Part shown: positions 15,701-24,552 of the stretch, in pieces
How positions within the stretch are numbered: the stretch's first letter is position 1
Layout: every line of letters starts with the position of its first letter
Assembly (NCBI GenBank): GCA_930633525.1
Contig: CAKNFP010000002.1
Span: 1,054,001-1,118,000, forward strand
Origin: Hyphomicrobiales bacterium
GTDB lineage: Bacteria > Pseudomonadota > Alphaproteobacteria > Rhizobiales > Beijerinckiaceae
Direction: 5' to 3'
Length of the DNA: 64,000 nt
Position numbers and translations under genes: made by a program
Notes under the pieces: model-generated
Databases searched by the model: none
The model's input: the letters and a program-made list of their open reading frames with translations, nothing else
What the model was told of the DNA's origin: nothing

Positions 15701-16474
15701 TCAGCCGACGATTCCCGTCCGGGCCGCGTCCGCTTCCACGAGATTGGGCACGCCGATCGTGCAGGTGTGAATGGCGATCGCGGCCGCGAGCTGGATCACC
15801 TCCATGATCTCGGTCGACGTCGCACCATGGTCGAGGGCGCTGCGGATATGCCGCCTGACGCCATCGGGATTGAGGGTCGCGGGCGACGAATTCACCGCGA
15901 TGGCCACGAAGTCCTTGATCTTCGGCTCCAGCGTCCCGCGCTTCCAGGGCCCGCCGACAAAGGCTAGGAACGACCGCAGATAGTCTGCGTCGAGGCTCAG
16001 GAAGGCATCGCCATAGTCCGGCCAGCCGCCCATGACGGCAATAAACTCGTCCTTCAGGCGCTTCTGCTCCTCGGAGAGCGCTGCCGCTTCGACATCCTCG
16101 CCGCGGATGGCCTTGAGTTCTTCCGCGAGGATACGGACGCCGAGGATCGCGCTTTCGCCACCGAGGCCGGCCGCAAGTTCCACCACCTCCAGCACCTCGT
16201 CAGGCGTCGCCCCGCGTTCAAGCGCGAACTCGATGTGGCGGCGCATGCCGCGCTCATACATATGCGCGACCGAGGCATCCACGGCGATATAGATGAACTC
16301 GCGCACCTTGGGCTGAAGCACGCCCGTCCGCCAGGGCTGGGAGAGGAAAGCGAGATAGGCGGCGAGGAAATCCGGGTCCCGCTCCAGCAGTCCCTGGTGG
16401 AAAGGATGCCAGTAACCCCGCTCGGCAATGATCTGGTCCTTGAGTGCCTGCCGTTGCGCGTCCAGTTCGCTCAC
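15701..16474 (-). CDS. Carboxymuconolactone decarboxylase (CMD)-family protein with two CMD repeats
   Basis: A 257-residue protein with two homologous all-alpha CMD repeats (about 15-120 and 135-250). Both contain K-V-R/I-K-D/E-F ... I-A-V ... R-R-H-I ... A-L-x-x-G-A-T and E-V-L/I-M-E-V. Neither repeat has the C-x-x-H redox pair of AhpD-like peroxidases, so a decarboxylase or lyase role on a ring-cleavage product is more likely. The GTG start has GGAG 8 bases upstream and overlaps by GTGA with a five-codon upstream frame. It is convergent with the CoA-transferase gene across about 150 bases of apparently empty sequence. Confidence 0.82.
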   Translation of the reverse strand: MSELDAQRQALKDQIIAERGYWHPFHQGLLERDPDFLAAYLAFLSQPWRTGVLQPKVREFIYIAVDASVAHMYERGMRRHIEFALERGATPDEVLEVVELAAGLGGESAILGVRILAEELKAIRGEDVEAAALSEEQKRLKDEFIAVMGGWPDYGDAFLSLDADYLRSFLAFVGGPWKRGTLEPKIKDFVAIAVNSSPATLNPDGVRRHIRSALDHGATSTEIMEVIQLAAAIAIHTCTIGVPNLVEADAARTGIVG

Positions 16475-16488
16475 TTCGTGTTCTCCAT
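16471..16488 (-). CDS. Five-residue upstream frame (M-E-N-T-K) coupled to the CMD gene
   Basis: ATG-GAG-AAC-ACG-AAG-TGA, preceded by a strong GGAGGAAG at good spacing. Its TGA overlaps the GTG start of the CMD-family gene (GTGA). The GGAG inside the tiny frame also serves as the SD for that GTG. It may be a coupling leader or an accident; no functional peptide is claimed. Confidence 0.35.
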   Translation of the reverse strand: MENTK

Positions 16489-16557
16489 TTGGCTTCCTCC
16501 ACCCCATGGAAGCGTCATCTCTTGGGTGACGACTTCCGCACATCATAGAGCGCCAAG

Positions 16558-17463
16558 TCAGCGCGGCGCCTCGGCAGCATGCGCGGCCGCTGCCTCGCGC
16601 CTGGCCCGCCGCTCCGCGAAGAAGCGATCGCGCAGGGCGGCCGCCTCATCACTGACCCGTAGCACCTGGAACACGTCCCGCTCCTTCCGCAGCGCCTCGG
16701 CAAAGGGGCTCCGGAGGGCGCGGCGCACCGCCGCCACGGCTTCGCGGACGGCCGTGCGATCCCCACCCTCACGCAGGGCGGCGGCGGCCGCCGCCTCGAA
16801 CTCGGCCTCGTCATAGGGGCGCGGCATCGCCTCGCCTAGCCGCCTTTTTCCATGCGCACGGGCAAAGGCTGCGGCAAAGACCGCCAGATCGCCCTCCGCG
16901 ACCGCGTCGATCAAGCCGAGGTCAAGGGCCTCGGATGCCTTCAGCCGACGTCCACTAACGATGATCTCGATCGCCCTGGCCGGGTCGGTCAATCGCGGCA
17001 GACGAACCGTTCCACCCGCGCCGGGTATCATGCCGAGCGTGACTTCCGGCAGCCCCACCACGGCGTCCACTGTTGCCACGCGGGCATCACAACCGAGCGC
17101 GATCTCATAGCCGCCGCCGAGCGCCGCGCCATGGATCGCGGCGATGATCGGCTTCGGGCAGGCCTCGATGGCGGCGATCACAACCGGCACCTGTGGGTCC
17201 GCGAGCGGCGCTCCGAACTCCTTGATGTCCGAGCCGGCGATGAACGTGGTCCCCGCGCCGATCAGGACGGCAGCCGTGATGGCGGGGGAAGCCGCCACCT
17301 CCTCGATCGCCTTGAGGAGCCCCGCACGGACCGCCAAGGAGCCCGCATTGACCGGCGGATTGTCGATGACGATGCGGGCTACATCGGGATGGCCGGGATC
17401 GATCTCCACCCGCGCCGGGCTGGAGCTGTCGGCTGCAATCGGCTGCGAAGCGGTTTCGGTCAT
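16558..17463 (-). CDS. Enoyl-CoA hydratase/isomerase family protein
   Basis: A 301-residue crotonase homologue. F-I-A-G-S-D-I-K-E-F near residue 70 and H-G-A-A-L-G-G-G-Y-E-I-A-L near 105 form the oxyanion hole. L-P-E-V-T-L-G-M-I-P-G-A-G-G-T-V-R-L carries one catalytic Glu as in true hydratases. The C-terminal 70 residues are Ala/Arg-rich and longer than usual. The third ATG-proximal start (after GAGAGATCATCC) is used because the upstream in-frame extension has no ribosome site. It diverges from an SDR gene across 275 bases. With the MaoC pair it gives the cluster two unrelated hydratase types, which suggests more than one hydration step. Confidence 0.88.
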   Translation of the reverse strand: MTETASQPIAADSSSPARVEIDPGHPDVARIVIDNPPVNAGSLAVRAGLLKAIEEVAASPAITAAVLIGAGTTFIAGSDIKEFGAPLADPQVPVVIAAIEACPKPIIAAIHGAALGGGYEIALGCDARVATVDAVVGLPEVTLGMIPGAGGTVRLPRLTDPARAIEIIVSGRRLKASEALDLGLIDAVAEGDLAVFAAAFARAHGKRRLGEAMPRPYDEAEFEAAAAAALREGGDRTAVREAVAAVRRALRSPFAEALRKERDVFQVLRVSDEAAALRDRFFAERRARREAAAAHAAEAPR

Positions 17464-17738
17464 GGATGATCTCTCGGATGACCCCTTGGACGAATCTTTG
17501 AATGAATCTCTCGGCATTTTCGGCGCAGCCTAGATCCGCAGTGGCCAGGCGGAACCCAGTGTCTGCGATAACCATCATTGCAGGGCGCGCAACATCCCCA
17601 TGTGTGGATCCCACGTGCAGTGGACGCGCGTACCGGCAGTGCCGCGGTTGGTTTCAACTTCTGCACAGAACAATTTCAACTCTCGCGCGCTGACCCAAGG
17701 GTGCAAGCGGCGTACAGATGACCTCCGGGAGGACCGCC

Positions 17739-18512
17739 ATGACGGAAACGAACATCACCCGCGTCGCGCTGGTGACAGGTGGCGCGCAGGGCGTCGGCAG
17801 GGCCATCGCCCGGAAGCTCCTGGAGCAAGGCGCTGAGGTCGTCATCGCCGATATCCAGGAGGAAAAGGCGAAAGAGGCGGCCGCCGAGATCACCGCGGAT
17901 GGCGGCGTAGCGCTGGGCCTCGCGGCGGATGTCGCAAGCGAGGAATCGGTCCGCCAGCTCTTCGCGACAGTGGACGAGCAGTTCGGCCGCCTCGACATCC
18001 TCGTCAACAATGCCGGCATAGCGCCCCGCCGGATGTCGGAGAAGGACGACGTGGAGGGGACGGCGCTGGACGACTGGCAGCGTGTCATCGCCATCAACCT
18101 CACCGGCGTCTTTCTGATGTGCCGGGCCGCGGTCCCGCTGATGAAGCGCGGCGGCTGGGGGCGTATCGTCAATATCGCGTCGCGCGCCGGACGCACGCAT
18201 TCGCCGACGACGCGCGCCCATTATGCCGCCTCGAAGGCCGGGCTCATCGGCTTCTCGCGCGCCCTGGCCGGGGAAGTCGGCGCGGCCGGCATCACGGTCA
18301 ACTGCGTATCACCTGCACGCGTGGTGACGCCGCTGACGCGCAATGCCGGAGACGTGGCCGACGAAGACCTGCGGACCATCGCACGCACGCCAGTCGGTCG
18401 CGTCGGCCGGCCCGAAGACATCGCGGCCGCGGTGGCCTTTCTCGCATCGGACGGCGCCGCCTTCACCAGTGGCGCGATCCTGGATGTGACTGGTGGCGCC
18501 TATATGCCCTGA
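17739..18512 (+). CDS. SDR-family oxidoreductase (FabG-like)
   Basis: A 257-residue classical SDR. G-G-A-Q-G-V-G binds NAD(P), D-I-Q follows beta-2 (favouring NAD), and N-N-A-G, the catalytic Ser in I-A-S-R-A and Y-A-A-S-K are all present. The C-terminal F-L-A-S-D-G-A-A-F-T-S-G-A-I-L-D-V-T-G-G is typical. The internal ATG is chosen because GGGAGGA lies 5 bases before it. It converges with the PrpF-like gene and overlaps its 3' end by 13 bases. It probably oxidises a hydroxyacyl or cyclic alcohol intermediate. Confidence 0.92.
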   Translation: MTETNITRVALVTGGAQGVGRAIARKLLEQGAEVVIADIQEEKAKEAAAEITADGGVALGLAADVASEESVRQLFATVDEQFGRLDILVNNAGIAPRRMSEKDDVEGTALDDWQRVIAINLTGVFLMCRAAVPLMKRGGWGRIVNIASRAGRTHSPTTRAHYAASKAGLIGFSRALAGEVGAAGITVNCVSPARVVTPLTRNAGDVADEDLRTIARTPVGRVGRPEDIAAAVAFLASDGAAFTSGAILDVTGGAYMP

Positions 18513-19621
18513 CCCGACGCATGCCCCGGCCAAATTGCGCTCGGCACCATGACTTCGCCGCGCGCGAGCAGCCGGGCGGTGCGCAGGAGCCCCGCCGATT
18601 TCAGGCGAAAGCCTTCCGCTGTATTGTCGTAGTCGACGGTCACGTCGATCATGCCGCCCGGATGCTCGATCTCCACCAATGCGATCGCACCGGTCGGCGG
18701 CGGGCATAACCCCGTCGCGATCGTCCCCGGCGTCAGCAGGCAGGAGGCCAGGCATTGCGCGCCCGTCACGGCCATGGTCGGATGGGTTTTCCACGGCATG
18801 AAATAGCGTGCGGCGACTGTCCCGCCGGCCTGCGGCGGCGCCAGAAGGCCGAATTTCGGTGTCACCGACTGTGATACGTCGCCCAGCCCCATACGGCGCC
18901 CGGCCTCGATCCGGATGGCCTCCATGCGCGCGAAGAAATCCGTATTGGCATCGAGCTCAGCCGCGCTTTCATGGCCGGTCAGGCCGAAATCGCACGCCCG
19001 CGCGATGACCATGGGCATGGCGACATCCATGCAGGTCACCGCGATGCCGTCGATTTCGTCACGGGGCTGGCCGGTAGGAAGCAGGGCGCCTGTGGCCGAG
19101 CCGACGACGTCCATGAAATTGAGAAGGACAGGGGCGGCCTGTCCCGGAACCCCCGCTATGGCCGCCGATCCGTCGTAGCGCACGACCCCACCGGGGGTCT
19201 CGACGATGGCCTTGACCAGCGCGCCCGTATTCACGGCGCGTATGCGCACGGCCGTCTGGTCGCCCATCGGCGCGACAAGGCCCATTTCGATGGCCGCGGG
19301 GCCAACACCGGACAGGATATTGCCGCATGTCGGCTTGAAATCGACGCGCCGGTCTTCGACGGACACCTGCGCAAAGAAGTAATCGACATCGGCCGCATTG
19401 CTGTCTGATCGCGACAGCATCGCGACCTTCGTCGTCACAGCCGCGCCGCCGCCGATCCCGTCGATATTGAGGAGATGCCCGGAGCCCATGACGGCGAGCA
19501 GTACGGCCGCCAGCGTCTCGCGATCGTCCGGCAGGTCGGCGCGGTTGAAATAGGGGCCACGCGACGTGCCGCCGCGCATGAAGAGAAAGGGAATGGCAGT
19601 CTGACTCACGTCAGTTCTCAT
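18500..19621 (-). CDS. PrpF/GalD-family isomerase (4-oxalomesaconate tautomerase-like)
   Basis: A 373-residue PrpF-fold protein. The N-terminus has F-L-F-M-R-G-G-T-S-R-G-P-Y-F. The family motif D-G-I-G-G-G follows, as do K-P-T-C-G-N-I-L-S-G-V-G with the catalytic-type Cys, and T-S-K-V-like T-T-K-V-A. PrpF isomerises methylaconitate beside PrpD/AcnD, and GalD tautomerises oxalomesaconate in gallate breakdown. Here both readings have context: a LigB/LigA-type dioxygenase lies 17 kb away, and three PrpD-family genes lie next door on the same strand. The ATG is accepted although its ribosome site is weak; a GTG 12 bases inside is an alternative. Confidence 0.85.
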   Translation of the reverse strand: MRTDVSQTAIPFLFMRGGTSRGPYFNRADLPDDRETLAAVLLAVMGSGHLLNIDGIGGGAAVTTKVAMLSRSDSNAADVDYFFAQVSVEDRRVDFKPTCGNILSGVGPAAIEMGLVAPMGDQTAVRIRAVNTGALVKAIVETPGGVVRYDGSAAIAGVPGQAAPVLLNFMDVVGSATGALLPTGQPRDEIDGIAVTCMDVAMPMVIARACDFGLTGHESAAELDANTDFFARMEAIRIEAGRRMGLGDVSQSVTPKFGLLAPPQAGGTVAARYFMPWKTHPTMAVTGAQCLASCLLTPGTIATGLCPPPTGAIALVEIEHPGGMIDVTVDYDNTAEGFRLKSAGLLRTARLLARGEVMVPSAIWPGHASGQGI

Positions 19622-19776
19622 GCTCTGGTCGAGCGAAGGCTGCCGTCTCGGCGATGCCAGACGGTTACTCCGCACGCATTGCGGATAGGGCGGGAGACGG
19701 GCCTGGAGCCGCGGCTCCCTCTCTGTTCGAGCACCGGCCCCGGAGCGCGATGCGCGCTTCGAGGATGACGCTCAGT

Positions 19777-20388
19777 TCAGGTCAGCACAGCCTCGATATG
19801 CCTGGTGTAGCCGGGCAGCGCCGCGAGCCTCGCGCGGTAGGCAGCAAGATGCTGCAGTTCCGGCTTCTCGCCCGGGAGGAGCCCCCACCGCCACACCGAC
19901 GGCGCGGCCGTGATATCGGCCAGCGTCAGGCCGTCACCGGCAATGAACGCCTGCCTTGCAGCATTCTGCCTGGCCAGATGCTGATCGAGCTGGATGAACG
20001 GCGCGACAGCAGCCTCACGGCCGGCGTCGCCCTGCCCAGCCGCGATCGATTTGCGCAGTCGCGTCAGAGGAGGCGTGAGCGAGATGGACGACCAATCCAT
20101 CCAGCGGTCGATGCCGGCGCGGCCCGCCAGGCTCTCCGGCCAGAGCAACCAGCCTCCGGAGCGCGCCGCGAGATAACGCAGCACGGCGTTCGATTCCCAG
20201 ACGACCGTTTCGCCATCGCGGAGAACCGGCACCTTCCCGAAGGGATTCATCGCCAGGAACTCAGGCGTATCATTGCCGCCGAATTTTCCGCCGGTCAGGA
20301 TGAATTCGAACTCCCGGCCGAGCTCCTCCAGCAACCACAAGACTTTCGCAGTATTCGAGGAATTACGTCGCCCATAGAGCTTCAGCAT
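19777..20388 (-). CDS. Glutathione S-transferase family protein
   Basis: A 203-residue two-domain GST. The thioredoxin-like N-domain has Y-G-R-R-N-S-S-N-T-A-K-V (likely Ser activating glutathione), N-P-F-G-K-V-P-V-L with the cis-Pro, and E-S-N-A-V-L-R-Y-L for glutathione binding. The helical C-domain has D-G-L-T-L-A-D-I-T-A, the N-capping box. GAGGAGG lies 5 bases before the ATG. It starts 10 bases after the stop of the first MmgE/PrpD gene, so it ends that operon. It may isomerise or conjugate a pathway intermediate, like maleylpyruvate- or beta-etherase-type GSTs. Confidence 0.92.
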   Translation of the reverse strand: MLKLYGRRNSSNTAKVLWLLEELGREFEFILTGGKFGGNDTPEFLAMNPFGKVPVLRDGETVVWESNAVLRYLAARSGGWLLWPESLAGRAGIDRWMDWSSISLTPPLTRLRKSIAAGQGDAGREAAVAPFIQLDQHLARQNAARQAFIAGDGLTLADITAAPSVWRWGLLPGEKPELQHLAAYRARLAALPGYTRHIEAVLT

Positions 20389-20398
20389 GTTTGCCTCC

Positions 20399-21757
20399 TC
20401 AAGCCTTCGCCGCGCAAGCCGCCAGGACCGGGCGCATGTCCGCGTCCGCCGCCAGACCAAGAATGTGATCGAACAGATCGGCGGACGTGACCGGCCCGAG
20501 CACCGGCAACGCGCAATCGGTGAACTTGTCCTTCAATTCAGCATCGGACATCGGATTGGTCGGCCCGCGTCCGAAGCGGGTCGAAGCGCTGCCCTCCAGC
20601 GCCCTGCCGTCACGCAGGATAACCCTGACCTTGCCCAAATAGGCATCCGCATCCTGGTGGGCGGATGAGCGCACGCGTGGCAGGAGTTCGGCGACCGGCG
20701 CGGTGAGAAAGGTTGCATCATCAAAATCGCCGAGGCGGATGCGCCCCTCGGTCAGCGCCTTTGCCGACAGGAACTGCACGCTGAATTTCGCGTCGAGCCC
20801 GGATTGTGGCCGCGGCCGGTTGGTATGGGCCAGCCGGCGCTCATGCGTCGATGTTTCCACCAGCTCGATGCTTGCTGGATCGAGCAGGCCGTGCTCCGCC
20901 ACGATTGCGAGTGCCGCATCAATCGCGGAATGGGCGCTGCCGCAACAGGGATGCTGCTTGATGGCGATGCCTGGCTCCAGCATGTCCAGCGGACCATCCC
21001 ACCCTGACAGGATGGCCTCGGCGTCATAGTTGCCCTCGCCATTGAACAGGCGGAAAAAGCCGTAGTTGTGCTCAAACGCCTCAGCGTTCGCGCCCATGCC
21101 ACGCTCGGTCATGAGCGCCGCGAGCACGCCGTTGTAGGCGGCCTGTCCCACATGCAATGGCTTCACCGGCGTGCCAAAATTCGATTTCAGCCCGCTCGCC
21201 ATCGAGACAGCCATCGACAACGCATTGGCCATCTGCCCGGCATCGAAACCGAGCAGTCGCGATGAGGCTGCCGTTGCCCCGAAAACACCAAGCGTTGCTG
21301 TCGGATGCCAGCCTTTTTCATAATGGTGCGGCAGCAGACCGCGCGCGAGGCGTGTTTCCACCTCGAAGCCGGTGACATAGGCCTCGAAGACTTGGCCGGC
21401 ACTGGCGCCGCGGCTCTCGGCCAGGGCGAGGATCGCCGGCAGTACAGGGGCGGAGGGGTGGCCACCCATCGTCGTGCTGCAATCATCGAAATCGAGGGCA
21501 TGCGCCGAGACGCCGTTGATCAGCGCCGCCTGCAGCACCGAGGCACGCTTGCCGCGGCCCCAGAGCGTGGCCTCGCCGGGGGCGGCGCCAATCTCGGTCA
21601 CGGCCTCCAGCGCATCGATGAAAGGCGCGCGACATCCCGCCAACGCAACCCCGATCGTGTCAGCAACAGCGCGCCGCGCGATATGAATTATCTCGGCCGG
21701 CCGATCATCCAGCCGCAAAGAAAGGGCTCGTTCGGCCAATGCATGTGAAAAGCTCAT
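20399..21757 (-). CDS. MmgE/PrpD family protein, copy 1
   Basis: A 452-residue protein of the 2-methylcitrate dehydratase/cis-aconitate decarboxylase/iminodisuccinate-epimerase fold. Family landmarks: A-D-T-I-G-V-A-L-A-G, H-A-L-D-F-D-D near 86, G-H-P-S near 100, G-W-H-P-T-A-T near 153, and I-K-Q-H-P-C-C-G-S-A-H near 287. All-helical N-part and alpha/beta C-part lengths are normal. Members dehydrate, decarboxylate or isomerise polycarboxylates without a metal cluster. It overlaps the next copy upstream by ATGA. With the PrpF-type isomerase downstream it suggests processing of a methylcitrate- or oxalocitramalate-like tricarboxylate. Confidence 0.9.
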   Translation of the reverse strand: MSFSHALAERALSLRLDDRPAEIIHIARRAVADTIGVALAGCRAPFIDALEAVTEIGAAPGEATLWGRGKRASVLQAALINGVSAHALDFDDCSTTMGGHPSAPVLPAILALAESRGASAGQVFEAYVTGFEVETRLARGLLPHHYEKGWHPTATLGVFGATAASSRLLGFDAGQMANALSMAVSMASGLKSNFGTPVKPLHVGQAAYNGVLAALMTERGMGANAEAFEHNYGFFRLFNGEGNYDAEAILSGWDGPLDMLEPGIAIKQHPCCGSAHSAIDAALAIVAEHGLLDPASIELVETSTHERRLAHTNRPRPQSGLDAKFSVQFLSAKALTEGRIRLGDFDDATFLTAPVAELLPRVRSSAHQDADAYLGKVRVILRDGRALEGSASTRFGRGPTNPMSDAELKDKFTDCALPVLGPVTSADLFDHILGLAADADMRPVLAACAAKA

Positions 21758-23127
21758 CGTCCGCTCCTTGCCTCAACCGCGCTGTCTTCGATTGCGCTGG
21801 TCAGCATCCGGATGCGCGGCATCGCATCCAGCGTCATCAACATGTCGAATACTTTCGATGCGCCCTCTTCTGTCAGAGCCCGCGTCGCGCAATCGGTGAA
21901 TTTGTCGCGCAACATTCCCGGCGGCAGCGGGGTTTCCGGGCCGCGCCCGACGGGCGCGTCCACCGCATGCGACAGCACCCGCCCGTCGGCGAGCCGGACA
22001 TGCACCTCGCCGCCGTAGTCGCTTGCATCGTCGGCCAGGTTTTCCATGCGGATCAGGTTCATCACCCGGAGCACGTCCTGGTCGTTGAGCGCCGCATCCT
22101 CGAAATGATCGAGCCGCACCGCGCCGTTCACCAGCGCGCGCGCCACCGCATAGGGCAGCGAGAACTTGGCATTCAGCGCCGATGTTGCGGGATTTCGGAC
22201 ATGCGGCAGCAGGCGGCGCGGATGCATCCGCACCAGCACGTCGGTGATCTCGCCGGCCGCGTCCAATCCGCCCTGATGCAGCACGATCGCCGCGTCGATT
22301 GCGGCGTGAACGCTATAGACGCAAGGATATTTCTTGATGGAGATGCCGGGGCTCAGCAGGTCGAGCGGAGCCCCCCAATCCGGCAGCATGCGCGCCGCAT
22401 CGTAGTTGCCCGCGCCGTTGTAGACCTCAAGAAAGCCCTGGGGATGTTCCAGCGCCGCAGGCGCTCCGTCGAAGCCCTCCGCCGCGAGCAGAGCGGCGAA
22501 GAGACCGTTGCGCGCCGACAATCCCGCATGCAGCGGCTTGGTGTCCGTGCCGAAATTGGCCTTGATGCCGGAGGCTAGCGAGGCGCTGATGGAGATGGCG
22601 TGCGCCGTCTTTGCAGCGTCGAGTTTCAGCAGGCGCGAGGCCGCGACAGCGGCACCGAAGATGCCAAGCGTCGCCGTGGGGTGCCACCCCTTCTCGTAGT
22701 GATGGAAATTGACGCCACGCGCGAAGCGTGTCGCCGCTTCGACGCCGACGATATAGGCATCGACGAAATCGCGGCCCGTCGCATCAAGGGTTTCCGCCAG
22801 CGCCAGAAGCCCGGGGATGATGATCACCGTCGGATGACCCGACAGCGACTTGCTCGTATCGTCGTAATCCAGCGCATGGCCGGATGTGCCGTTGACGAAA
22901 GCCGCATCAAGCCGCCCGAGCCGCTCCCTGCGCCCGAGGATGAGGCATGAGCCGGTCGTCTGGATACCGGGCAAAAGGCTTGCCTCGGTAGTGGCGGTGC
23001 GCGCACCCAGAAGCGCGCAGCCGATCATGTCGGCAATCGCGTCGCGCGCCCAGCCGATGGCCTCCGACGGGAATTGGCTGGCATCCAGCCCAACGACGCG
23101 TTCGGCCAGTTTTAGGGAAAGGGACAT
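21754..23127 (-). CDS. MmgE/PrpD family protein, copy 2
   Basis: A 457-residue paralogue of its two neighbours. It keeps H-A-L-D-Y-D-D, G-H-P-T, H-Y-E-K-G-W-H-P-T-A-T and I-K-K-Y-P-C-V-Y-S-V-H, where the second Cys of the other copies is Val. The change in the Lys-Lys-Tyr-Pro loop next to the active site suggests a different substrate or stereochemistry. The ATG with AGAAGGTG upstream is preferred; a GTG 9 bases earlier overlaps the previous stop as GTGA and is equally possible. It is translationally coupled at both ends, so all three copies are made together. Confidence 0.9.
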   Translation of the reverse strand: MSLSLKLAERVVGLDASQFPSEAIGWARDAIADMIGCALLGARTATTEASLLPGIQTTGSCLILGRRERLGRLDAAFVNGTSGHALDYDDTSKSLSGHPTVIIIPGLLALAETLDATGRDFVDAYIVGVEAATRFARGVNFHHYEKGWHPTATLGIFGAAVAASRLLKLDAAKTAHAISISASLASGIKANFGTDTKPLHAGLSARNGLFAALLAAEGFDGAPAALEHPQGFLEVYNGAGNYDAARMLPDWGAPLDLLSPGISIKKYPCVYSVHAAIDAAIVLHQGGLDAAGEITDVLVRMHPRRLLPHVRNPATSALNAKFSLPYAVARALVNGAVRLDHFEDAALNDQDVLRVMNLIRMENLADDASDYGGEVHVRLADGRVLSHAVDAPVGRGPETPLPPGMLRDKFTDCATRALTEEGASKVFDMLMTLDAMPRIRMLTSAIEDSAVEARSGR

Positions 23128-23132
23128 GGTCT

Positions 23133-24527
23133 TCACACCTTCTGCAAGATGGGGCGGCGCGGTTCCGGCGTCGTTGTCGAGGGCGCGCGTTCCATCAGAG
23201 CACCGAGCGCCCGGGCAGAGCGCTGGGCGCTGAGGTCAAGAAGCGCTTCCAGCAATCTGGCGCTGCCGGCGTGCGAAAGAAGCCGGCCGGCGCAGTCATG
23301 GAACTTCGCGGCGAACTGGATATCTGTCATGGGATTGGCGGGGCCGCGGCCCATGGCCACGCTGTCTTCGGCGCTGAGCGTGCGCCCGTCCGCCAGGGTG
23401 ACCTCGACCCGGCCATAGGAGAGATCCTCGGCATCATGCGGCACGAGGTGAACACGCGCGGCGAGCCTCGCAATCGCGGCATCCCGGATTTGCGTGTCCT
23501 CGAAATCATCAAAACCCACGCCGGGCTGCGCCAGCGCCCGCGCTGTCAGATACTGCGTGCTGAACTTCGCATCGAGTCCGTCGCGGGGCTCCGGGCGATC
23601 GATGTTGCGCAGACGCCGCCGGTGGAGATGCACCGTGACCGAAGCGATGTCCTCCACCCCGGGGATGTTCTGCCGGAGGGTTCCCGCAGCGTCGATCGCG
23701 GAATGAATGAAGGCGCAGCAGGGATATTGCTTGATCGCGATGCCGGGCGTGAGCAGCAGGAACTCCTCGCCCCAACTTGCCAGAACCGATGCTGGATCGG
23801 CCTCAGGCCCGCCGTTGAACGCGGCCATGAAGCCGAAGCGATGTTCGAGCGCCGTGGGATTGGCCGTAAAGCCCTCCGCGGCCAGCAGCGCCGCCTGCAG
23901 GCCGTTGCGATTGGCCTGGCCCGCATGGAGCGGCTTGGTCATCGTACCGGAATTGGCGCGCAGGCCTGACGCCTGCGACGCGGCGATGGCAATGGCGACC
24001 GTCATGCGGGACGCATCGAGCCGCAGCAGCCGCCCGCAGGCGATGGCGGAACCGATGACACCGAACGTGACCGTCGGGTGCCAGCCGCGGTCTGCATGAG
24101 CTGGATTGCACAGGGCCGCCAGTCGCAGTTCGGCCTCGATGCCTGCGACATAGGCCGCCAGCAGATCCTCGCCCGATGCGTCGAGCTCCTCCGCCAGTGC
24201 AATGAGGGCCGGCACGATGGACACCGAGGGATGCCCATCCATCACCAGATGGCAATCATCGAAATCTAGCGCATGGGCGGCGACGCCGTTCAATTGCGCG
24301 GCATTCAACATATGGTCGCGGCGGGCGGCGCCCCAGACCCGCGCCTGTCCCGGCCCGGATGGCAAGACGGCGGCCAGACGCGAAACCACGTCCTCGCCGG
24401 CGCCGGCCAAGCCGCAGGCGATCGTATCGGCAAAGGTCCGGCTGGCCCATCCGATGGCGGCTTCAGGCAAATCGCGTGCCTCCAGCGCCGCTGCCAAGCG
24501 GGCCAGTTCTTGTGTCAGCGACGACAT
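23133..24527 (-). CDS. MmgE/PrpD family protein, copy 3 (first in operon)
   Basis: A 464-residue family member and the first gene of the trio. Landmarks: A-D-T-I-A-C-G-L-A-G, H-A-L-D-F-D-D-C-H, G-H-P-S-V-S-I, R-G-W-H-P-T-V-T and I-K-Q-Y-P-C-C-A-F-I-H-S-A-I. It lacks the H-Y-E-K-G segment of copies 1 and 2 (A-D-R-G-W-H instead), so it is the most divergent of the three. GAGGAG lies 5 bases before the ATG. It is separated from the ABC ATPase gene upstream by only 25 bases, so the importer and this trio may be one transcript. Confidence 0.9.
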   Translation of the reverse strand: MSSLTQELARLAAALEARDLPEAAIGWASRTFADTIACGLAGAGEDVVSRLAAVLPSGPGQARVWGAARRDHMLNAAQLNGVAAHALDFDDCHLVMDGHPSVSIVPALIALAEELDASGEDLLAAYVAGIEAELRLAALCNPAHADRGWHPTVTFGVIGSAIACGRLLRLDASRMTVAIAIAASQASGLRANSGTMTKPLHAGQANRNGLQAALLAAEGFTANPTALEHRFGFMAAFNGGPEADPASVLASWGEEFLLLTPGIAIKQYPCCAFIHSAIDAAGTLRQNIPGVEDIASVTVHLHRRRLRNIDRPEPRDGLDAKFSTQYLTARALAQPGVGFDDFEDTQIRDAAIARLAARVHLVPHDAEDLSYGRVEVTLADGRTLSAEDSVAMGRGPANPMTDIQFAAKFHDCAGRLLSHAGSARLLEALLDLSAQRSARALGALMERAPSTTTPEPRRPILQKV

Positions 24528-24552
24528 TCGATCTCCTCAGGCGTGCGCCTGA

